From the NCBI GenBank assembly GCA_009699645.1, contig WLNU01000010.1, forward strand, positions 1 to 19,466: a DNA stretch of 19,466 nucleotides, given 5' to 3'. Shown here in pieces: positions 7,811 to 14,362 of the stretch. Position numbers and translations under genes: made by a program. A model generated the notes under the pieces. That model did no database searches. It was not told where the DNA came from and saw only the letters and a list, made by a program, of their open reading frames with translations. Source of the stretch: Actinomycetota bacterium (GTDB lineage Bacteria; Actinomycetota; Actinomycetes; Nanopelagicales; Nanopelagicaceae). Position 1 is the first letter of the stretch, and each line of letters starts with the position of its first letter.

Positions 7811-8751
7811 CCTTGGGCCTCAGCTTTCTTGCGGGCGTTTAATACATGAAGGTAAATCGCCGTTAGGGCGATTGCAATAAAGAGTAAGAAGACTGAAACC
7901 GCAGAGGCGTATCCCAATTTGAAAGATTTAAACGCGAATCGATATAGGGAGAGTGCAATTAACTCAGTTCGATCTCCCGGACCACCGTTGGTCATGATGT
8001 ATGTCAGGTCCATAGTCTTGAATGCATCGATTGAACGGAGCAGAATTCCAAGCATGAGAATAAATTTTGCGTGTGGCCAAATAACGGTGGTAATTTGACG
8101 GTGAATCGGAAGTTTATCCACAGAGGCCGCTTCAAGCTCGGCCTTAGGTACTGATCCAAGGGCTGCAAGTGTCATCAGCGCCATAAATGGCGTCCACATC
8201 CATGTATCGACAACGATTAAAGTTGGGAATGCAAGGTTCGAGTCAGTCAGAAAATCTACCTTAGACAAACCCAGAGAGGTTAAGAAGTAGTTCATCACAC
8301 CAAAAGTTGGATCAAGGATGAGCTTCCAAAATAGCGCCGTTGCAATCGGTGTCACAACCATTGGTGTGAAGAAAAGAGTCAGAGCAAAGCGGCGGCCGGG
8401 CATTTTGTCATTTTTCCAAAATAGGACTCCTATTAAAATCCCAAGAAAAGTCTGACAAATAATGGCGATGATTAAGAAAACAAAAGTTCGGGATACAGAT
8501 TGAGATAGCTGTTCATTTTTCACAAAATCCAAATAGTTGCTAAAACCAGTAAATGTAGCCCCTTTAGAAGAGGTGAGCGTGTAGTCATAAAAACTTAAGC
8601 CCAACATCCAAATTGTCGGCAGGATATTCATAAGTGCAAAAAAGATTAAAACCGGTATTAAGAGAATCCAGCTCATCCGCTTATTTGCACGGGCTCTAGT
8701 AGATGTCTTCTCCTTTATTGAAGACTCGAACTTTGCTACCTTCTCACTCAC
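7807..8751 (-). CDS. ABC sugar/polyol permease, MalF type
   Basis: Inner-membrane permease subunit of about 314 residues with six predicted helices after a charged, lysine-rich N-terminal tail. The EAA loop is ELEAASVDKLPIHRQITTVIWP, weaker than in the partner because the conserved glycine is replaced (DK in place of the usual DGA-type turn). The GTG at 8751 is preferred: AAAGGG sits six bases upstream, the same ribosome binding site used by the binding-protein gene. An in-frame GTG at 8766 gives five more residues but has AAGG only two bases away. The gene follows the binding-protein gene after a strong stem-loop, so its mRNA level is probably set by read-through. Confidence 0.92.
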   Translation of the reverse strand: MSEKVAKFESSIKEKTSTRARANKRMSWILLIPVLIFFALMNILPTIWMLGLSFYDYTLTSSKGATFTGFSNYLDFVKNEQLSQSVSRTFVFLIIAIICQTFLGILIGVLFWKNDKMPGRRFALTLFFTPMVVTPIATALFWKLILDPTFGVMNYFLTSLGLSKVDFLTDSNLAFPTLIVVDTWMWTPFMALMTLAALGSVPKAELEAASVDKLPIHRQITTVIWPHAKFILMLGILLRSIDAFKTMDLTYIMTNGGPGDRTELIALSLYRFAFKSFKLGYASAVSVFLLFIAIALTAIYLHVLNARKKAEAQG

Positions 8752-8797
8752 TGATATCCCTTTCACAACCTTATTATTAATTATTGCAGAGTAACAG

Positions 8798-8841
8798 AAA
8801 AAGATTGTCCTAGTGTCAAGAAAAACGACACTAGGACAATC
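8798..8841 (-). terminator. Intrinsic terminator or attenuator between binding protein and permease genes
   Basis: On the minus strand a perfect 15-base stem, GATTGTCCTAGTGTC (right-hand copy 8827-8841, left-hand copy 8803-8817), encloses a 9-base loop and is followed at once by TTTTT (8802-8798). It lies 16 bp after the binding-protein stop and 46 bp before the permease start. This is the layout of a partial terminator that lets the binding protein be made in excess and also protects the 3' end of its mRNA. Confidence 0.85.
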
Positions 8842-8857
8842 CTATATTTCTAGAGTT

Positions 8858-10369
8858 TTAGAGCTTAAGTGAATCTACGTTTGCAGGTGGTTCAGTCTTT
8901 GTGCGACCAGCCTTGAATAAAATCTGCTGTTGCTTTGCAGCAGCATATTCAAGAGCAGCAGCAGCGCTCTTTACCTGACCTGTTGCAAATCCATTAAATG
9001 CCTCTTGCTGAACTGCAAGCATTTCTGCATATTCAGGTAAGTGCCAGAAGTCCTGTGAACGACCTTCTTCTAGCATGGAAAGGAATGGCTTTACATAGTG
9101 TGAGCTCTCTAGGTACTCAGGATTTGCAGCACCTTCGGCGCTCCAAGGCAATCCACCGTTTTCTAGGATGAACTTGTCTTGAGTCTCCTTGGTGTACCAC
9201 CACTTGAGAACGTCAACAGCAACGCGCATGTGATCGTCATCGTTGAATGCATTAATCACCCAAGGCTGTCCACCCATAGCACCGATCAACTGTCCATTCC
9301 ACTTAGGAAGTGGGATAGACATAACCTTGCTCGCTGGCACCTTATCTGATGACATGAACTTGCCAATTGCAAGCCATTGCCATGCTGAGAAGGCTTTACC
9401 TTGTGTGAATAGATCGATCATGTCGCCAATACCAAATGCTGCAAAGTTCTTTGGCTGGTACTTCGAGAGTCCTACGAACTGCTCCATCGCTGCAGCATTT
9501 TCAGGGGAGTTCAAGATGCCATAGACATCATTTGTAGCTGGATCCCAGATCTTTCCACCTGTTGAATATGCAAATGGGTAGTAGGCACAGCTAAAGAAGT
9601 CATACTCCTTTGAGTACATCAACGCTGTTCCATACATTCCCTTTGATGGGCGGTGGAAGAAGTCGATGATTTCAACAAGATCTACGTATTCGATCTGGCT
9701 AAGAACTTCATATGTTGATGGAAGATCTTTACCAGTCTTCTTCTTAAATGCAGCCTGCTCTTTTGGATCCTCAAGCATGTCCTTGCGAAGGAATATTCCT
9801 TGAGTATCAGGCATCTGTGGGAATCCCCAACGGATACCAGAACCATCTGGATATACCTGGTAAGTATTAGTTACCAAAGATGAGAACGGGGCAATGTCTA
9901 GATCTGGATTAGCAGCAAAGACATCATCTGCCTTAACAATCCAACCTGGCTCTGATAGTGCACCTAACCACTGTGAGTCAACAACTAATAGGTTGAACTC
10001 CTGTGATTGTGATGCAAGTGTTGGTGCAACTTTCTGGAAGAGCTCACCAAATGGTGCCTCTGCGAAAGTAATTTTATTTACTGTGTATCCGTAATTTGCT
10101 AGTGCATAGGCTTGGAAATCTGCCCACTGTGTCTCTGGAGCAGCACTAGGTGGCCAACCACCAATACGTGAATAGGCAAAATCAATAGTCTTGCCCTTCA
10201 TGTTTTCTGCATTGCTTCCATAGAGCGGACTATCTTTTGCTACTGCGCTAGAATCATCACCCTTGCTGCATGCAGCAAGAAGGCCAGACATTGAAACTGC
10301 AGCAACAGCTGCAGCCCCGCCTTTCAGTACCATTCGGCGGTCTATATTCTTATCGGTAATCGTTGACAA
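8858..10369 (-). CDS. ABC importer solute-binding lipoprotein with Tat-type signal
   Basis: Extracellular solute-binding protein of family 1 (MalE/UgpB/GlpV-like), 503 residues, that captures the sugar or polyol and delivers it to the permeases. The N-terminus has a twin arginine (R11-R12 in DRRMVLKGG), a small hydrophobic core and a lipobox LAAC ending in C34, so it should be exported folded by Tat and anchored as a lipoprotein. The mature part is rich in tryptophan and aromatic patches (GGWPPSAAPETQW, QWLGAL, AWQWLAIG), common in carbohydrate binders. The TTG start at 10369 is supported by AAAGGG seven bases upstream; no ATG is near. It is the first gene of the importer operon and is divergent from the RpiB gene. 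Confidence 0.92.
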   Translation of the reverse strand: MSTITDKNIDRRMVLKGGAAAVAAVSMSGLLAACSKGDDSSAVAKDSPLYGSNAENMKGKTIDFAYSRIGGWPPSAAPETQWADFQAYALANYGYTVNKITFAEAPFGELFQKVAPTLASQSQEFNLLVVDSQWLGALSEPGWIVKADDVFAANPDLDIAPFSSLVTNTYQVYPDGSGIRWGFPQMPDTQGIFLRKDMLEDPKEQAAFKKKTGKDLPSTYEVLSQIEYVDLVEIIDFFHRPSKGMYGTALMYSKEYDFFSCAYYPFAYSTGGKIWDPATNDVYGILNSPENAAAMEQFVGLSKYQPKNFAAFGIGDMIDLFTQGKAFSAWQWLAIGKFMSSDKVPASKVMSIPLPKWNGQLIGAMGGQPWVINAFNDDDHMRVAVDVLKWWYTKETQDKFILENGGLPWSAEGAANPEYLESSHYVKPFLSMLEEGRSQDFWHLPEYAEMLAVQQEAFNGFATGQVKSAAAALEYAAAKQQQILFKAGRTKTEPPANVDSLKL

Positions 10370-10420
10370 GAGTTATCCCTTTCCCCCAAAGACAGACCCA
10401 GGTGGACTGTCCGTGTAGAG

Positions 10421-10449
10421 ATTCTTGGGTAGTCACGCTCAACTGTCAA
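10421..10449 (-). promoter_or_regulatory. Promoter of the importer operon
   Basis: On the minus strand a perfect TTGACA -35 (10449-10444) is followed by a 17-bp spacer and AAGAAT (10426-10421) as a weak -10. It would start near 10414 and give a leader of about 45 bases ending in the AAAGGG ribosome binding site. A strong -35 with a poor -10 suits an activator-dependent or repressible promoter. The leader contains a short inverted repeat (GACAG at 10391-10395 with CTGTC at 10407-10411). Confidence 0.5.
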
Positions 10450-10495
10450 GGACTTTGGGTAATTCTTCGATGACAATGTTGTAACATTTATAACA
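10425..10495. promoter_or_regulatory. Candidate operators in the importer/RpiB divergent region
   Basis: TTGGGTA occurs twice in direct orientation, at 10425-10431 and 10455-10461, exactly 30 bp (about three helical turns) apart; the first touches the importer -10 and the second lies just upstream of its -35. Further right is the palindrome AATGTT-GT-AACATT (10475-10488), with TAACA repeated at 10482-10486 and 10491-10495. These are plausible regulator sites shared by the two operons. No regulator gene is in the window to pair them with. Confidence 0.35.
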
Positions 10496-10557
10496 GGCTA
10501 AAGCAGCCACTCAATCGATTATCTCAAAATGTGAAACCAACTCTGGAGGCGTCAAAA

Positions 10558-11016
10558 GTGAGAATTGCCGTCGGATCGGATTTCATCGGCTGGGAGCTCA
10601 AAGCCACACTCACAGAGCTACTCAAGGCCCATCCACAAGTTACAGCCTTAGAGGATCTAGGTGTTGCCAGCCGGGAGGATAAGAGCGACTACCCAGATAT
10701 TGGCTTTGCGCTCGCGCGCTTTATTGCACAAGGCAAGGCCGATAGAGGCCTTCTTATCTGTGGCACAGGAATCGGAATGGCGATTTCGGCCAACAAGGTT
10801 CCCGGGATTCGGGCAGCGACCACGCATGACCCCTATTCATTAGAGCGGGCTATTTTGAGCAATAACTGTCAAATAATTTGTATGGGTGCCAGAGTTGTAA
10901 CTGCCGAGCTAGCCAAGAGCCTGATTGCGCCCTGGCTTGAGTACACATTCGATCCTGCAGGAGCATCGAGTTCTAAGGTAGATAAAATCAATGCATTAGA
11001 GCGAGAAGGGCTGTGA
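10558..11016 (+). CDS. rpiB: RpiB/LacA/LacB-family sugar-phosphate isomerase, probably a tetrose-phosphate isomerase
   Basis: A 152-residue aldose-ketose isomerase of the RpiB fold, the normal family length. It has VGSD (5-8), DYP (44-46), the active-site C68 in CGTGIG and the phosphate-loop ANKVPGIRAA. Compared with E. coli ribose-5-phosphate isomerase B, the histidine after D8 is F9 and the one in SRQHND is serine (S101), so the sugar-handling residues differ. Relatives in erythritol/threitol catabolism convert D-erythrulose 4-phosphate to D-erythrose 4-phosphate. The GTG at 10558 is chosen because GGAGG (10545-10549) lies eight bases upstream; the longer in-frame start at 10531 would put that site inside the gene. 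It is divergent from the importer operon and overlaps the next gene. Confidence 0.88.
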   Translation: MRIAVGSDFIGWELKATLTELLKAHPQVTALEDLGVASREDKSDYPDIGFALARFIAQGKADRGLLICGTGIGMAISANKVPGIRAATTHDPYSLERAILSNNCQIICMGARVVTAELAKSLIAPWLEYTFDPAGASSSKVDKINALEREGL

Positions 11017-11528
11017 TGAAAGAGGCAACGATAGTTTTTCCAATAGCCGACGGAGTTGAGGATTTAGAGTACTACGTAACTCGTATGCGATTAGAAGAGG
11101 CAGGATTTAGAGTCCTTAGCGCTGGGATTACCAAAGATGATGTCATTGGTAAGAATGGTCTAGTTATCTCTGTCGATGTGATTCTCTCAGAAGTACGGGC
11201 CGATGATCTCGTCGGTTTGGTTTTAGCTGGCGGATGGGCTCCAGATAAGTTGCGCCGATATAGTTTTGTAAATGATTTAATTCGATCAATCAACGAGCAG
11301 AATAAAGTGATTGGAATTATCTGTCACGGTGGATCTATGGCGATTTCTGCAGGTATTGTTAAAGGAAAGCGATCAACGGGCTCTCTAGGAATTAAGGATG
11401 ATCTAGTTAACGCGGGAGCAATCTGGGTCGATGAATCGGCCTTTACCGAAGGAAATTTAGTATGGGGCCGGGTAGTTGCCGACATTCCTAACTTCTGTCG
11501 CGAACTGGTCGCAGCCTTTACACGCTAG
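11016..11528 (+). CDS. DJ-1/PfpI family protein
   Basis: A 170-residue class I glutamine-amidotransferase-like protein of the DJ-1/PfpI superfamily. The nucleophile elbow is GIICHGG with C103 followed by H104, and the usual acidic partner is E15 in DGVEDLEYY. AGGWAPDKLRR (71-81) matches the conserved surface loop of PfpI-like members. Family members are described as glyoxalase III-like enzymes, aldehyde- or glycation-repair enzymes, or proteases; which applies here is unknown. The ATG at 11016 overlaps the rpiB stop as TGATG and has GAAGGG five bases upstream, so the two are translationally coupled; an in-frame GTG at 11013 is less well placed. Linkage to sugar-phosphate enzymes hints at dealing with reactive short-chain carbonyls. 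Confidence 0.85.
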   Translation: MKEATIVFPIADGVEDLEYYVTRMRLEEAGFRVLSAGITKDDVIGKNGLVISVDVILSEVRADDLVGLVLAGGWAPDKLRRYSFVNDLIRSINEQNKVIGIICHGGSMAISAGIVKGKRSTGSLGIKDDLVNAGAIWVDESAFTEGNLVWGRVVADIPNFCRELVAAFTR

Positions 11529-11553
11529 ATAGAGCACTGACAAGGCTTGTTAA

Positions 11554-12198
11554 TTAAGCCCCATCAACTCCATCGGCAATGGCCTGCAAAATAATCGCCA
11601 ATGAGGTCGCGCCAGCATCTTGGAAGCCAATAGCCCGCTCCCCAAGCCTTGCAGCACGGCCCTTTTTAGGTATTAAATCCTTAGTTGCAATGGCTGCATC
11701 GAGGGCCGCCTTTGCTGTGGAGTGAAGGGCATCGCTGAGTGATCCACCTTTAGTTGACAGTGATTTGATGTGATCAACTGCTGGGAAAAAAGAGTCCAGC
11801 ATTGTTTTATCTCCGAGCTCGGCCTTACCAAGAAGCTGAATTGAGATGGCCATCGCTTCATAGAGCTCGGCCCAGTCAGAGATATTATTTAGGTTATCTT
11901 TATTTGCGGCAGATGTTGCCGCTGCAGCAAATGCAGCTTCATAGAGTGGTCCAATAGTTGCGCCAACATCATCGGCATATGCCTCGGCTGCGGTTTGAAA
12001 AACCTCTGATGGCGCAACTGATTCATCAAAGCCCTTCATTGCGCGAGCAACGGCGCGCATTCCAATTGTCATTGAAACTCCGTGATCACCATCTCCGACT
12101 TCGCCATCTAATTCACACAGATAATCCTTATTTTCCTCAACCTTTTTAGCTACATGAATCAGAGTCTGCGCGATGACATGGCCATTAATAGGCTTCAT
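11554..12198 (-). CDS. dhaL: DhaL-type ATP-binding subunit of a ketose kinase
   Basis: Nucleotide-binding subunit (DAK2/DhaL domain, 214 residues) of a dihydroxyacetone-kinase-type enzyme; it phosphorylates the ketose bound covalently by DhaK. The Mg-ATP motif is LDGEVGDGDHG, with D31, D36 and D38 in the positions used by DhaL for the two metal ions, followed by a helical bundle with GDKTMLDSFFPA and the GRAARLGERAIGFQDAGATS nucleotide loop. The ATG at 12198 is chosen because AGGAGG (12213-12208 on the minus strand) lies nine bases upstream, overlapping the dhaK stop; longer in-frame starts reach into dhaK. No DhaM phosphotransfer subunit is in the window, so an ATP-dependent two-subunit kinase is the simpler reading. 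Its 3' end converges on the DJ-1 gene, 25 bp apart. Confidence 0.92.
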   Translation of the reverse strand: MKPINGHVIAQTLIHVAKKVEENKDYLCELDGEVGDGDHGVSMTIGMRAVARAMKGFDESVAPSEVFQTAAEAYADDVGATIGPLYEAAFAAAATSAANKDNLNNISDWAELYEAMAISIQLLGKAELGDKTMLDSFFPAVDHIKSLSTKGGSLSDALHSTAKAALDAAIATKDLIPKKGRAARLGERAIGFQDAGATSLAIILQAIADGVDGA

Positions 12199-12211
12199 GG
12201 TGTTCCGCCTC

Positions 12212-13207
12212 CTAGATTTTCTTGTACATACATGTATCAATGACTGAGTTAGTAATCAAGTCATGCATCTCTGTATCAAGGCGCATGAGACTAACTGAAA
12301 CCCCGGCCATTTCTAGGGCAGTTACTTGCTCGCCTACATGCTTAAAGCGAATATTTATACTATTAGCATCGCAAATCTGCTTTACTCGACGATAAACAAC
12401 ATAGAGCTCTTCGGCAGGTGAGCCCCCTAGACCATTTACGAGTAGGGCTACATCGCTACCCTTGTAATCAAGATCTGCCAAAATAGATTCAACGATTTCA
12501 TCAATAACTGAGTCAATTCCACGGGCCTTTACCCGCTTGATACCTGGTTCACCGTGAATTCCAAGGCCAATTTCCATCTCATCATCTGGCAGGGTAAAAG
12601 TTGGCTGGCCATTTGCCGGCACAATGCACGAGGTCAGACCCACACCCACAGTGCGAGTGTTGTTATTTGCCTTATTCGTCACTGCAACAACTTCATCGAG
12701 TGAGGCCATCTGCTCGGCCTTTGCGCCAGCTACATGCCAGACAAGAAAAAGACCACCGATACCACGACGCTTTGAGGCTGACTCCTTTGGTGCAGATAAA
12801 ACATCATCGTTGAGAACCACTGATTGGACAGGAATTCCCATCTCGCGGCACTGGTCTTGGGCCTTATCAAAGTTGATGCAATCTCCTTGATAGTTTCCGT
12901 AGGAATACATAACTCCAGCTCCACCATTTACCGCAACGGTGGCCTCAACAATTGGTTTTGATGGAGGGGATGCAAAGATATTTCCAAAGGCTGCGCCATC
13001 GGCCATACCTTTACCGACATATCCTGCAAAGGCGGGTAAGTGTCCAGATCCTCCGCCAACAACGATTCCAACCTTGCCGGCAATAGGGGATTGAATTCGC
13101 GCAATCGAGCGCTTACCTACAGGTTTAATAATCTGGTCATTGGCTGAAATGAAGCCCTCAAACATCTCATCTACGACTTCAAATGGATCATTAATAAGTT
13201 TCTTCAC
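12212..13207 (-). CDS. dhaK: DhaK-type substrate-binding subunit of a ketose kinase
   Basis: Substrate subunit (DAK1 domain, 331 residues) that holds a short ketose as a hemiaminal on a histidine. All three key residues fall at the same numbers as in E. coli DhaK: H56 in GGGSGH, D109 in NYQGD and the covalent H218 in LGIHGEPG. The loop after H56 is LPAFAGYVG rather than the typical EPAHAGYVG, changing two residues near the substrate. Members of this subfamily in mycobacteria phosphorylate erythruloses. The GTG at 13207 has AAGGG nine bases upstream. It follows the PfkB gene after 76 bp and precedes dhaL by 13 bp. Dihydroxyacetone itself remains a possible substrate. Confidence 0.93.
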   Translation of the reverse strand: MKKLINDPFEVVDEMFEGFISANDQIIKPVGKRSIARIQSPIAGKVGIVVGGGSGHLPAFAGYVGKGMADGAAFGNIFASPPSKPIVEATVAVNGGAGVMYSYGNYQGDCINFDKAQDQCREMGIPVQSVVLNDDVLSAPKESASKRRGIGGLFLVWHVAGAKAEQMASLDEVVAVTNKANNNTRTVGVGLTSCIVPANGQPTFTLPDDEMEIGLGIHGEPGIKRVKARGIDSVIDEIVESILADLDYKGSDVALLVNGLGGSPAEELYVVYRRVKQICDANSINIRFKHVGEQVTALEMAGVSVSLMRLDTEMHDLITNSVIDTCMYKKI

Positions 13208-13283
13208 AGTAGGTGACCCTTCGTAGGTATGCCGAGTATGAGAGGAGAGTAAAGGGTGGCAATTATTTTCGTCAATCTGGTGA

Positions 13284-14237
13284 TTAGTCTCCTAGTGGCA
13301 GGGTAGGCGTAGATTCCATGAAGGCGCGCGTTGACTCTAAGTCGATGATTCCAGCGTCGGAGCCAAGGCCTGATGCAACAAGTGAGCCACAGGCACTGCC
13401 AAGTTGTGCTGCCTTTGTCACTGACATGTGGAGGGAGAGGCCAGCGATAAAGCCAGCGCTCCAGGCATCGCCACACCCTGTTGTGTCGACTAGTTTTACT
13501 TTATATGCGGGCACACGAACTCTCTGACCACTTGCACTCAGAATCAGACTTCCGCGCTCGCCCATTTTTAACACTACATTCTTAGCGCCAGCATCCAGGA
13601 AGTACTGACACATCTGATCGGGATCAGATAAGCCGGTGATCATGCCCGCCTCCTCCAGATTCGGCATAAAGTAATCAAGATATGGCATGCAGGGAAGTAT
13701 TTTTTCGGCCATATTCTCTTGCTGCACACCCAAAATATCCATCGTCGTTATCGCCCCTGATTGCTTGGCACATTGCAAAGCTTTAACCGTATCTGGCCCA
13801 TCAAATTTGGGCATTAGATAAAAACCACCGATATGAACAAAATCGGCCTGTGCAACAACTTCAAGCGGAACATCCTCAAAGCTAAAAACCGCATTAGAGC
13901 CCATCACGTGTAGAGCTGGGCGCTCACCATTTGGGCGGATGGGCAAAATAGATCCCGAAGTCTGTACACCATCTTTTCTAGCTAGATATTTAGTGTTAAC
14001 ACCGTATCGATTTAGAATGCCGATGAGAATATTTCCCATTTCATCATTTCCAACTGCGCCAACTGCAGTGACGCTGCACCCAAGTTTTGCTAAGTCAACC
14101 GAAGTTCCAGCCGCAGTGCCTGCAGCAGTGATTCGAATCTCATCAATGAGTGAAATTCCCTGCCCGGGCGGAATCTCAGAGACATGTCGGCCTAATACAT
14201 CCAGAATATGGACGCCCATTGAAACTATCTCTGTCAT
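13284..14237 (-). CDS. PfkB-family carbohydrate kinase
   Basis: A 317-residue ribokinase-like (PfkB) kinase that would phosphorylate a free sugar or keto-sugar with ATP. The first PfkB signature region is visible as AAGTAAGTSVDLAKLG (38-53) followed by GAVGNDEMG, and the second as DTTGCGDAWSAGF (251-263) with the catalytic base D257; the usual GAGD anion hole reads GCGD. Length is typical. The ATG at 14237 has an AAGGGAGG ribosome binding site five bases upstream. It is the first gene of the kinase operon and is divergent from the aldolase-dehydrogenase gene, which suggests it makes the ketose phosphate that the aldolase splits. Family-level data do not fix the substrate. Confidence 0.9.
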   Translation of the reverse strand: MTEIVSMGVHILDVLGRHVSEIPPGQGISLIDEIRITAAGTAAGTSVDLAKLGCSVTAVGAVGNDEMGNILIGILNRYGVNTKYLARKDGVQTSGSILPIRPNGERPALHVMGSNAVFSFEDVPLEVVAQADFVHIGGFYLMPKFDGPDTVKALQCAKQSGAITTMDILGVQQENMAEKILPCMPYLDYFMPNLEEAGMITGLSDPDQMCQYFLDAGAKNVVLKMGERGSLILSASGQRVRVPAYKVKLVDTTGCGDAWSAGFIAGLSLHMSVTKAAQLGSACGSLVASGLGSDAGIIDLESTRAFMESTPTLPLGD

Positions 14238-14264
14238 GAATGCCTCCCTTGGCCTTCAGAGCGA

Positions 14265-14328
14265 ACTATAGCCAGACTCAGATTATTGTAGATAAGATTT
14301 GGAAATTATTAAAGTGTGCCCCTAAATT
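14265..14328. promoter_or_regulatory. Divergent promoters for the PfkB operon and the aldolase-SDR gene
   Basis: The 125-bp gap holds a leftward promoter with TATAGT (14270-14265) as a good -10 and TCTACA (14292-14287) as a -35 with 16-bp spacing, giving a leader of about 20 bases. A rightward candidate is TTGGAA (14299-14304), 18 bp, TAAATT (14323-14328), giving a leader of about 28 bases before the ATG at 14363. The leftward one is the more convincing. Confidence 0.45.
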
Positions 14329-14362
14329 ACGGGTAAGAAAAATCAACTAGAAAGCGTCGTCC

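Noticed and set aside
10531..10557. Longer in-frame GTG start for the RpiB-like gene
   Set aside because: A GGAGG site eight bases before GTG 10558 and the family's usual N-terminus (MRIAVGSD) support the shorter protein.
11531..11552. ACAAG-G-CTTGT palindrome between the converging DJ-1 and dhaL genes as a bidirectional terminator
   Set aside because: The one-base centre leaves no room for a loop, and the stem would be only about four pairs with no T tract.
12199..12240. N-terminal extension of DhaL into dhaK
   Set aside because: The extra residues do not look like DhaL, and AGGAGG is correctly spaced for the ATG at 12198.
12601..12890. Plus-strand open frames opposite dhaK
   Set aside because: They have no recognisable motifs or ribosome binding site and lie entirely inside a well-supported gene; they are antisense shadows.
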